From NCBI GenBank assembly GCA_035719045.1, contig DASTGO010000248.1:1-22819 (forward strand): 22,819 bases of DNA. Direction: 5' to 3'. Below the pieces are notes generated by a model. That model was not told where the DNA came from, searched no databases, and saw only the letters and a program-made list of their open reading frames with translations. Each line of letters begins with the position of its first letter. Positions within the stretch are counted from its first letter, which is position 1. Of the stretch, positions 7,639 through 13,825 are shown piece after piece. This DNA comes from DASTGO01 sp035719045 (GTDB lineage Bacteria; Actinomycetota; Actinomycetes; Actinomycetales; Kineosporiaceae). Position numbers and translations under genes: made by a program.

Positions 7639-9333
7639 GTGCCGACCCTGAGCGATCTCCTGCGCCGCCACGCCGACCTCGAACCGGCCGACATCGAGTG
7701 GCTGCACCTGCTGGTGGGGGACTGGCAGATGCTGTCGGACCTGTCCTTCGCCGACCTGATCCTCTGGGTTCCGGACGCCTCTGGTGACGGCTGGGTGGCG
7801 GTCGCCCACTGCCGGCCCAGCACGGGGGCGACCGTGCACTACGACGACGTGGTCGGCGCCCGGGCCCCGTTCGGCCGCCGGCAACAGGTGGACCGGGCCT
7901 GGCAGCTGCGCCGGATCTGCCGGGACCGGGACCCGGAGTGGTACGACGACATCCCGGTCCGGGAGGAGGCGATCCCGGTCGTCCGCCGGGGCCGGGTGCT
8001 CGCGGTGGTCGGTCGGCACACCAATCTGGCCGCCGCCCGGACCCCGAGCCGGCTGGAGCTGACCTACCTGCAGTGTGCCGACGACCTGGCCCGGATGATC
8101 GCCGCGGGGGACTTTCCGGTGCTGGGAGCCCCCACCGGACCGCGTCGGGGTGCTCCCCGGGTCGGGGACGGCCTGATCCGCCTGGACCGTGACGGCCGGA
8201 TCACCTACGGCAGCCCGAACGCCCTGTCGGCCCTGCACCGCCTCGGCTACGTCGGCGACCTCATCGACAAGTCCCTGTCGGAGATCGCCACCCCCCTGCT
8301 GGACACCAGCGGACCGGTCGACGAGTCGCTCCCGCTGGTTCTCACCGGCCGGGCACCCTGGCGCAGCGATCTGGAGGCCCGGGGGACCACCCTGTCCCTG
8401 CGGGCCATCCCTCTCACCGCGGCCGGGCAGCGGGTCGGTGCGCTGGTCCTGCTGCGCGACGTCTCCGAGCTGCGCCGCCGTGAGCGCGAGCTGATGACCA
8501 AGGACGCGACGATCCGGGAGGTCCACCACCGGGTCAAGAACAATCTGCAGACGGTGGCCGCGCTGCTGCGCCTGCAGGCCCGCCGGATCAAGTCCGACGA
8601 GGGCCGGGTGGCCCTTCAGGAGGCGATGCGCCGGGTGGCCACGATCGCCCTGGTGCACGAGACCCTGTCGGAGGGGCTCGACGAGACCGTCGACTTCGAC
8701 GAGGTGGTGGAGCGGACCGTGGCCCTGGCCGTCGAGCTGGCCGGGACGGGTGCCACGGTCCAGGTCCGCCGGGAGGGTCGGTTCGGGCTGATGGCGGCGC
8801 AGAACGCGACGCCACTGGCCCTGGTGCTCACCGAACTGGTCACCAACGCCGTCGAGCACGGGCTGGCGGCCGGCGGCGGGACGGTGACGATCGCGGCCAT
8901 CCGGGACGGTCGCAGCCTGACCGCCGTCGTCCGCGACGACGGGACGGGCCTGCCCGAAGGTTTCGTCGCCGGGGCCGAGGGGCTCGGGACCCAGATCGTG
9001 CAGGCCCTCGTCGGTGGCGAGATGCGAGGCCGGATCACCTGGTCCAGCCCCGCCGAGGGCGGGACCGAGGTGATGGTCGAGGTCACGTTGCGGGAGATGG
9101 CGGAGGACGAGGCGGCCGGAGATTCCTCGCCCGACGAGCAGGCGGACGATCAGGCCTCGGCCGGAGTCGGCGAATGGCCGCACACCCCGGACGCAGTCCT
9201 CGGCGGGCGCCCCGGGGCAGAGTCGCGCGAGACACCGGCCCCCGATGCGGATGCCTCCGGGAACGGTCGCAGTGGTCGCGGTGCGTGGGCCGCCGGATCC
9301 GGGGACCAGGGAGAGCACCTGACCCGTGCATGA
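7639..9333 (+). CDS. pdtaS: cytosolic sensor histidine kinase, PdtaS type
   Basis: Histidine kinase that, in the known family, phosphorylates the ANTAR-domain RNA-binding regulator PdtaR; that partner is not in this window. The 564 residues contain an N-terminal GAF-like domain (about 1-135), a PAS domain (about 170-285, starting GDGLIRLDRDGRITYGSPNA), a HisKA_2 dimerisation domain with VHHRVKNNLQ (His296/His297, the second being the likely phospho-acceptor), and a GHKL ATPase domain with the N-box Asn403 in ELVTNAVEHG, DDGTGLP (433-439) and GLGTQIV. No membrane segment is seen, as expected for this soluble kinase. About 75 residues after the ATPase domain (from about 489) form an acidic, Gly/Pro/Ser-rich tail not usual for PdtaS. 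The start is GTG at 7639, supported by the leaderless promoter. It is convergent with whiB1, an order shared with mycobacteria. Confidence 0.92.
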   Translation: MPTLSDLLRRHADLEPADIEWLHLLVGDWQMLSDLSFADLILWVPDASGDGWVAVAHCRPSTGATVHYDDVVGARAPFGRRQQVDRAWQLRRICRDRDPEWYDDIPVREEAIPVVRRGRVLAVVGRHTNLAAARTPSRLELTYLQCADDLARMIAAGDFPVLGAPTGPRRGAPRVGDGLIRLDRDGRITYGSPNALSALHRLGYVGDLIDKSLSEIATPLLDTSGPVDESLPLVLTGRAPWRSDLEARGTTLSLRAIPLTAAGQRVGALVLLRDVSELRRRERELMTKDATIREVHHRVKNNLQTVAALLRLQARRIKSDEGRVALQEAMRRVATIALVHETLSEGLDETVDFDEVVERTVALAVELAGTGATVQVRREGRFGLMAAQNATPLALVLTELVTNAVEHGLAAGGGTVTIAAIRDGRSLTAVVRDDGTGLPEGFVAGAEGLGTQIVQALVGGEMRGRITWSSPAEGGTEVMVEVTLREMAEDEAAGDSSPDEQADDQASAGVGEWPHTPDAVLGGRPGAESRETPAPDADASGNGRSGRGAWAAGSGDQGEHLTRA

Positions 9334-9425
9334 CCGGGCCGGGGCGCGGCGGCGAACAGCGGCGGCTGCGAACGACGGTGGCCGGGCGGGAGCCGTGCTG
9401 GCCGGGGGAACGGGCCGGAGAAAGG

Positions 9426-9461
9426 CTGCGGCCACCGATCGGTCCTGATCGGTGGCCGCAG
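9426..9461 (+). terminator. strong hairpin terminator after pdtaS
   Basis: A perfect 15-bp stem (CTGCGGCCACCGATC / GATCGGTGGCCGCAG) around the loop GGTCCT, extendable by AGG/CCT past a bulged A. It is about 90 bp after the pdtaS stop and on the pdtaS side of the pdtaS-whiB1 convergent gap. Confidence 0.75.
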
Positions 9462-9535
9462 ACCTCGCCTGATGCGTTGAACGCCTGAAGCTGGAACCCC
9501 GGTGAGCCTCACCTGATGCCAAGCACACCGGGATC

Positions 9536-9557
9536 GGTCGGCGGGTGGCCGCCGACC
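9536..9557 (-). terminator. hairpin terminator after whiB1
   Basis: A perfect 9-bp stem GGTCGGCGG / CCGCCGACC around GTGG, beginning 16 bp beyond the whiB1 stop on the minus strand. No T-run follows, as is common in high-G+C actinobacteria. The gap between pdtaS and whiB1 thus holds two separate hairpins, one per gene. Confidence 0.65.
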
Positions 9558-9573
9558 AGGATGACGCGGAACG

Positions 9574-9822
9574 TCAGCCTGCGCGGCGGGCCCGGGCGTT
9601 GCGGCGCTTGAGAGCGCGACGCTCGTCCTCAGACAACCCGCCCCAGACCCCGGCGTCCTGGCCCGTGTCCAGCGCCCAGCGCAGGCACGTCTCAACGACG
9701 TCGCAGCGCCGGCACACGGCCTTGGCCTCTTCGATCTGCAGCAGCGCCGGTCCGGTGTTCCCGATGGGGAAGAACAGCTCCGGGTCCTCTTCCAGGCACG
9801 CTGCGCGGTGCCGCCAGTCCAT
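9574..9822 (-). CDS. whiB1: WhiB1-type iron-sulfur transcription factor
   Basis: Small DNA-binding regulator carrying a [4Fe-4S] cluster that reacts with nitric oxide in the family and associates with the primary sigma factor; essential in mycobacteria. The 82-residue product begins MDWRHRAACLEEDPELFFP and has cluster cysteines at C9, C37, C40 and C46 (the C-X27-C-X2-C-X5-C spacing), the GVWGG turn at 58-62 and the basic tail RRALKRRNARARR for DNA contact. The open frame extends upstream to 9978, but ATG at 9822 is chosen because it gives the conserved family N-terminus and length; the upstream codons have no family resemblance. A GAGGAG lies 12 nt before it. It is convergent with pdtaS. The long 5' region (to about 10000) carries a CRP-like palindrome. 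Confidence 0.95.
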   Translation of the reverse strand: MDWRHRAACLEEDPELFFPIGNTGPALLQIEEAKAVCRRCDVVETCLRWALDTGQDAGVWGGLSEDERRALKRRNARARRAG

Positions 9823-9987
9823 GAGGTGGATCCACTCCTCTGCCCCGAGGGGCCATCGTGCTGAGCCAGCCGCTAACGTTACGACCAGCAGGGCGCGGGG
9901 CACCATCGATTCAGTGAATCCGAATGGATGGGGCCCCACGAGGGCTGCGTCATCGCGCCCTCGTACATCCAACGACAAGCCTCACAT

Positions 9988-10009
9988 CCTTGTGCCCGCT
10001 TTCACAAGG
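9988..10009. promoter_or_regulatory. CRP/FNR-type palindrome upstream of whiB1
   Basis: CCTTGTG and CACAAGG are perfect 7-bp arms separated by 8 bp. Within it TGTGC-N6-TCACA (9991-10006) matches the CRP half-site spacing TGTGA-N6-TCACA at 9 of 10 positions. Its centre is about 176 bp before the whiB1 start codon. In Mycobacterium tuberculosis whiB1 is known to be controlled by a cAMP receptor protein, so the position is biologically sensible. Confidence 0.6.
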
Positions 10010-10071
10010 GTTATCGCCCAAGAAAATGTAACGTTCTGCGTGCGCAGTCACTCTCTGTAGAGCAAGTAATG

Positions 10072-10089
10072 GACTATCTGCCCATAGTC
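10072..10089. repeat. inverted repeat upstream of the membrane protein gene
   Basis: GACTAT and ATAGTC are perfect 6-bp arms separated by CTGCCC, about 120 bp before the predicted start at 10209. Possible operator; no regulator can be named. Confidence 0.3.
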
Positions 10090-10208
10090 TTCATGCACGT
10101 CGATAACGTGATTTCTGAGATCATCCGGTGCGGAACGGGTGCATGGCCCGGGTCTTGAGCGCCACGCCACATCGGATGCCGGAGTCGGGCCGGAAGGGGT
10201 CGGACGCA

Positions 10209-10817
10209 GTGACCGAGGAGACGGGCCGGGGGACAGGCTCCCGGAAGGGTCGCGGGACCGGTTCCGGAAGGCGCGGTGGGAATACGGCCGGCCGGGCCTC
10301 CACCGGTGCGGGTTCGGGCGGGTCCGGTGCGGGTCGGCCGTCCGCAGGTGCGGGCTCGGGCGGGTCCGGTGGTCGGGCCGGGAGTGACGCCCGCTGTGAG
10401 CCCGCGCAGGGCACCGCGCTGATCGACCGACTGGCTCCCCGTCGGGGTCTGCGCCGACTGGTCGCCGGGGTCGTTCTCGCCGAGGGGGTGATCCTGCTTG
10501 CGGGTGCCGTCTTGCTGGTCGTGGAGCTGTTCCGGACCACGGCCACCGAGACCGGTGGCGCCATCGCCCAGGCCGTCGTGGTCCTGGTGATCGGGCTCGG
10601 GCTGCTCGTGCTGGGCCGGGTCACGCTGCGCGCCGACGAACGGGCACGGGTGCCGGTCCTGGTCTGGCAGGTACTGCAGGTCTCCGTGGGGGGGCCGGCG
10701 CTGTCGACCCAGCGGTACGTGGCGGTGCTGGCGATCGGGACGGCGCTGGTGGCGGGCGTCGGCATCCTGGTTCCCGGGGTGCTGCGACCGGACGTGCGGG
10801 GGCTGGCCGGGGACTGA
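10209..10817 (+). CDS. small four-helix membrane protein of unknown function
   Basis: A 202-residue protein. Its C-terminal about 130 residues hold four hydrophobic segments: VAGVVLAEGVILLAGAVLLVV, AIAQAVVVLVIGLGLLVLGR, the weaker VPVLVWQVLQVSVGGPAL, and YVAVLAIGTALVAGVGILVPGVL. This pattern resembles a common uncharacterised actinobacterial membrane protein. The N-terminal about 70 residues are Gly/Ser/Arg-rich, low in complexity, and contain a 42-bp DNA repeat. GTG at 10209 is chosen because GGAAGGGG lies 9 nt upstream; in-frame ATG codons at 10143 and 10179 lack a ribosome binding site. It is convergent with the sigma factor gene, with a 38-bp gap. The function is not known, and the low-complexity N-terminus has no assigned role. 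Confidence 0.7.
   Translation: MTEETGRGTGSRKGRGTGSGRRGGNTAGRASTGAGSGGSGAGRPSAGAGSGGSGGRAGSDARCEPAQGTALIDRLAPRRGLRRLVAGVVLAEGVILLAGAVLLVVELFRTTATETGGAIAQAVVVLVIGLGLLVLGRVTLRADERARVPVLVWQVLQVSVGGPALSTQRYVAVLAIGTALVAGVGILVPGVLRPDVRGLAGD
10305..10371 (+). repeat. two 42-bp-spaced repeats encoding a Gly/Ser/Ala-rich segment
   Basis: A 25-bp core at 10305-10329 recurs at 10347-10371 with one mismatch, exactly 42 bp (14 codons) apart, so the frame is kept. It encodes GAGSGGSGA and GAGSGGSGG. The in-frame period suggests expansion of a flexible N-terminal linker. Confidence 0.7.
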
Positions 10818-10823
10818 GTCCAT

Positions 10824-10849
10824 GCCGGGCGGCGGGAATCGCCGTCGGC
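10824..10849. terminator. bidirectional hairpin between the membrane protein and sigma genes
   Basis: GCCG..CGGCG pairs with CGCCG..CGGC around GGAAT, a 4+5-bp stem with a small internal loop. It occupies most of the 38-bp gap between the two convergent stop codons and so probably serves both. Confidence 0.5.
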
Positions 10850-10855
10850 CGCGGC

Positions 10856-11896
10856 TCAGACCTCCTCGGTGAGGCCTTCCCGGAGGGTGGTCAGGCTGCG
10901 GGTGAGCAGCCGGGACACGTGCATCTGGGACACCCCGACCTCGGCGGCGATCTGCGACTGGGACAGTCCCCGGCCGAACCGAAGCGCGAGGATCCGCCGT
11001 TCGCGGGTGGGGAGCCGAGCCAACAGCGGATCCAGGATGGCCCGATGCTCGACCTGTTCCAGCCCCTGGTCCAGGCTGCTGAGGCTGTCGAACAGCGACT
11101 CCTCCGAAGCGCTGGGTAGTGGAACGGTGGCGAAGACCGTGGCGGTCTCGATGGCTTCGACCACGAGGTCGGGATCCGCATGGAGTTCCGCCGCCAGTTC
11201 CTGGACGGTCGGGGAGCGGCCGAGCCGATGGGTGAGCTGCTCGCGGGTGACGGCCACCCGGCGCCCGAAGTCCTGCAGCCGTCGCGGTACGCGCATCGCC
11301 CAGCCGCGGTCGCGGAAATGCCGCCGGAGTTCCCCCAGGATGGTCGGGATGGCGAAGGAGGAGAACGACCCGCGATTCGGGTCGAACCGGTCTACCGCGT
11401 TCAACAGGCCGATCGTGCCGACCTGGACCAGATCGTCGTAGGGCTCGCCCCGGCCGCGGAATCGCTGTGCGAGGTGGTGGACGAGCGGGAGTTGGGATTC
11501 CACGATCTGCTGGCGCAGCAGCCGGTGCGCCCGGTTGCCGGGTAGGAGGTCACTCAGCCGACGCATGCGCTCGTCGAGCAGGTCGCGCACTGCGCGGTCG
11601 CCGAGGTCCTCCTGCAGTGCCGGGCCGGGTGCGACCGGTTCCCAGGGCGGTGGTCGGACCGTGGTGTCCGGTGCCGCCCCGGCGCGGACGGCAGGTTCGG
11701 GGCCTGCCGGTGCGGGGGCCGTGGTCGGCGCGGGGGAGGGAAGCCTGGCCGTCGGGGTCGCGGGGGCGGTGACTGCCGGATGCCGGGGGAGCTGGCGGAC
11801 GGTGCGGCGGGGCGTGGTCGACGACCGCGAGTCCCCCCGGGCGGCCCGTGGGGGCGGAAGCAGTTCGAAGCCGCGGTCGACGTCCCTCGCCGTCAC
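10856..11896 (-). CDS. SigB/SigF-type general stress sigma factor with a long Pro-rich N-terminal extension
   Basis: Group 3 sigma-70 factor directing RNA polymerase to stress or developmental promoters. Region 2 is at about 130-195 (DDLVQVGTIGLLNAVDRFDP, then FSSFAIPTILGELRRHFRDR), region 3 at about 200-255 (MRVPRRLQD... LGRSPTVQELA) and region 4 at about 290-342 (LPTRERRILALRFGRGLSQSQIAAEVGVSQMHVSRLL). The 346-residue length exceeds the usual about 260 because residues 1-95 are a Pro/Ala/Thr-rich, low-complexity extension. The GTG start at 11896 overlaps the stop of the upstream anti-sigma gene (GTGA), implying translational coupling; a start further in would lose this arrangement. The partner anti-sigma is immediately upstream in the same operon. 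An exact name (sigB, sigF or sigG) cannot be fixed. Confidence 0.9.
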   Translation of the reverse strand: MTARDVDRGFELLPPPRAARGDSRSSTTPRRTVRQLPRHPAVTAPATPTARLPSPAPTTAPAPAGPEPAVRAGAAPDTTVRPPPWEPVAPGPALQEDLGDRAVRDLLDERMRRLSDLLPGNRAHRLLRQQIVESQLPLVHHLAQRFRGRGEPYDDLVQVGTIGLLNAVDRFDPNRGSFSSFAIPTILGELRRHFRDRGWAMRVPRRLQDFGRRVAVTREQLTHRLGRSPTVQELAAELHADPDLVVEAIETATVFATVPLPSASEESLFDSLSSLDQGLEQVEHRAILDPLLARLPTRERRILALRFGRGLSQSQIAAEVGVSQMHVSRLLTRSLTTLREGLTEEV

Positions 11897-12303
11897 GGTG
11901 TCTGGCCACCTCCGGCATGTGTGAGCCGGATCCAGCAGCCCTCGTCGGTCAGGCCGGTTTCGACCTGGCCGACGAGCGCCTCGAGCACGGTCCACGCGAA
12001 ACTGCCGCGCTCGGGCAGGCGCCGGGTCGGGCCTGACATGACTACCTCGAGCCTGCCGGGGTGGACGGTGAAGGATGCGTGAACCCCTTCGCCGGGGTGG
12101 GTGCGGTGGTCCAGGAGCAGCGCGCAGGCTTCGTCGACGGCGATCCGGAGGTCCTCGATCTCGTCCAGGGTCAGGTCGAGTCGGGCGGCCAGACCTGCCG
12201 TCGCGGTCCGGATCACGGCGAGGTACGCAGGGTCTGCAGGGACACGCAGATCGACGGTGTCGGTGAGGTCCGCCGCATCCCGCTGCGCCGCCGTCATCGT
12301 CAT
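11893..12303 (-). CDS. RsbW-like anti-sigma factor (degenerate GHKL ATPase fold)
   Basis: Predicted to bind and inhibit the sigma factor encoded by the next gene. The 136 residues align with the HATPase_c_2/RsbW family: TVDLRVPADPAYLAVIRTATAGLAARLDLTLDEIEDLRIAVDEACALLL is the usual first strand, helix and N-box helix. The N-box lacks the Asn of EAxTN (here DEACALLL), and no DxGxG ATP-lid motif is visible in the second half, so ATP binding or kinase activity may be reduced or lost. The start is ATG at 12303, with GGAAGG 9 nt upstream; a GTG at 12306 and an ATG at 12297 are in frame. The stop overlaps the sigma start by 4 nt. No anti-anti-sigma gene lies in the window. Confidence 0.82.
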   Translation of the reverse strand: MTMTAAQRDAADLTDTVDLRVPADPAYLAVIRTATAGLAARLDLTLDEIEDLRIAVDEACALLLDHRTHPGEGVHASFTVHPGRLEVVMSGPTRRLPERGSFAWTVLEALVGQVETGLTDEGCWIRLTHAGGGQTP

Positions 12304-12593
12304 CACGCCCAGCCTTCCCGATGTCTCTGCGTAACTCCCCGGTTGCAGATCGTGCCCAATCTCCTCCCTTGCCCACCCGGGCGCTTCGTCCCGTGCAGTG
12401 TCCAACACAGGGTGTACGTCTGTCTCCCCCGCTTGCGTGGGAGCTTGATCGCGGGCTCGTCGACCGCGCCCCATCGCCCTGTCATCGGGCACTGTCCCGG
12501 GAACTAAGGCAACGCTAACCGAGACGCCGACCCTATCGCCACGACCGGATTCCGGCCCGTCATCACCGCTCCACCATTGGTGACATGCCCTGG
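12304..12593. other. 290-bp promoter region of the anti-sigma/sigma operon
   Basis: No gene is supported; the open frames crossing it are low-complexity. It must hold the promoter for the anti-sigma/sigma operon. On the minus strand a TAGGGT (-10-like) occurs near 12530-12535 without a clear -35. I did not find a GTTT-N14-16-GGGTA autoregulatory SigB/SigF promoter. Confidence 0.5.
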
Positions 12594-13568
12594 TCACGAG
12601 GCGAAACGCCAGTGAAAGCCGACCGCCTGCGCCTCCACGGCGTCAAGGAACAGGTGCGCAGTGCCGTCGGGATCGAGGCCCACCGGTTCGGCGCACAGGG
12701 GGTGCATCACCGCGGGTCCCGGCCAGACCGTCCACCAGACCCGGTCCGGCAGCAGCGTGGGGTGGAAGCGCACCTGCAGTTCGACGTTCTCCAGCCGGCC
12801 GGTGGTGCCGCGCAGGAGCCGCGTCACAGGTGTTCCGGCGACGGCGAACCGGCCGACGGACTCCACCGACGTGGTCTGTCCGGGCCGCAGTGGCCGGTGG
12901 AACGTCACGTCGACGGCGGTGGACGGTCCGGGCGGTCGCACCGGCGTGGCCTGCCCGCCGCGCAGCACCCGCAGGTCGATCCCGCCGGGGTCGAGGACGT
13001 AGCGGTAACCGGGCAGGGTCCCTACCGCTCGCACCACGTGGATGCTGTGCAGCATCCGCGGACGCCCGTCCGGGCCGAGCGACCAGGCCTCGCGCAGGGC
13101 GACGGTCCGCAGCCCAGATTCGGGCTGCGGTCCGGGCCAGGAGTCCGCGGGCCCACGGCCGGGTGCCGGCCCCGCCTGGGACCCCGTTGCTGGGATGCCG
13201 GGCGGCTGCAGCAGGGCCTGCAACTCCTCGACATCGACGGCGGACATCGCGAAGGCACGGGCGAACAGGTCCAGGGTGCGTGCGGAGAGCACCTGTCCGG
13301 TCAGTGCTCGCTGTACGAGATCCTTCAGCCGCCGGGGGAGGGCCCGGTCGGTGACGGGGACCTGTTCGTCCCGCCAGAGGTGATCGGCGAGCACGCGGGC
13401 GACCGCCGCCTGGTGCACGGTGGAGAAACCGTGCCGCAGGGTGTCCTGCCGCCGTAGCTGCCGCATCCACCGGGTCCGGTAGGCGGGCCGGACGACGAGC
13501 AGTTCGGCCAGCCGCCGACCGGCCGCCGTGGTGCGGGTGTTCCCCGAGTCTGTGATCCGCGCCGACAT
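12594..13568 (-). CDS. uncharacterised protein with HTH-like N-terminal domain
   Basis: 324 residues, not assigned to a named family. The N-terminal about 125 residues are helical and charged. The segment LPRRLKDLVQRALTGQVLSARTLDLFARAFAMSAVDVEELQALL resembles an XRE-like helix-turn-helix arrangement seen in other uncharacterised actinobacterial proteins. A Pro/Gly-rich linker (about 126-150) joins it to a beta-rich C-terminal half with repeated Trp/Phe and Val patterns (TAVDVTFHRPLRPGQTTSV, ENVELQVRFHP, WWTVWPGPAVMHP). There is no signal peptide or membrane helix. ATG at 13568 is chosen because GGGGGTG lies just upstream; the frame is open to 13694 but without another ribosome site. It is divergent from the Tad operon with a 257-bp gap. 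It might be a regulator, but that is inference. Confidence 0.72.
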   Translation of the reverse strand: MSARITDSGNTRTTAAGRRLAELLVVRPAYRTRWMRQLRRQDTLRHGFSTVHQAAVARVLADHLWRDEQVPVTDRALPRRLKDLVQRALTGQVLSARTLDLFARAFAMSAVDVEELQALLQPPGIPATGSQAGPAPGRGPADSWPGPQPESGLRTVALREAWSLGPDGRPRMLHSIHVVRAVGTLPGYRYVLDPGGIDLRVLRGGQATPVRPPGPSTAVDVTFHRPLRPGQTTSVESVGRFAVAGTPVTRLLRGTTGRLENVELQVRFHPTLLPDRVWWTVWPGPAVMHPLCAEPVGLDPDGTAHLFLDAVEAQAVGFHWRFAS

Positions 13569-13825
13569 GTCGCACCCCCGTGCTTGAGTCCGGCGCCGCT
13601 CCCGGACCCCCGACCGGCGGCGTGCCCTGATCGTGCCGAGGGGGTCCGACAACCCGGGGCGGTGAACGACCGCCGGACCGCCGGCCTTGATCACGGGGGT
13701 AGACCTGCGCCGGGCCCTGTGGACGACCGCTGCGCGGTGTCGTTCATGATCTCTATGCTGCCGATGGTCGGTGCCGGATCGGTGGCGTCGGGCCCGGGAC
13801 GGGGGACGTCCGGGAAGGGGACACG

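Larger units (their letters stand above)
9823..10208. other. 386-bp divergent regulatory spacer between whiB1 and the membrane protein gene
   Basis: No convincing gene. It is visibly richer in A+T than its surroundings between about 9960 and 10130. It contains a CRP-type dyad (9988-10009), a dyad GACTAT/ATAGTC (10072-10089) and a 7-mer GTTATCG (10010-10016) repeated in inverted form as CGATAAC (10101-10107). The short open frames across it have no Shine-Dalgarno sequence or recognisable product. Confidence 0.6.

Noticed and set aside
2524..9528. A 2334-codon open frame on the minus strand opposite gdh and pdtaS
   Set aside because: It runs through two well-supported genes and an intergenic palindrome. 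Its product is a Gly/Pro/Gln/Arg/Val-rich sequence with no recognisable domain, as expected from an antisense frame of CTG/GTC/GAC-rich genes.
9823..9978. Upstream extension of whiB1 to a 134-residue protein
   Set aside because: The added 52 residues match nothing in the WhiB1 family, and the internal ATG gives the conserved length and N-terminus.
12505..12523. Resemblance to an IdeR/DtxR iron box upstream of the anti-sigma gene
   Set aside because: By eye 13 of 19 positions match the consensus, with poor symmetry on the left half, below what functional boxes usually show.
12643..13575. Alternative minus-strand frame over the HTH-like gene
   Set aside because: Arg/Ala/Pro-rich shadow; the frame ending at 12594 has balanced composition, a ribosome site and structured segments.
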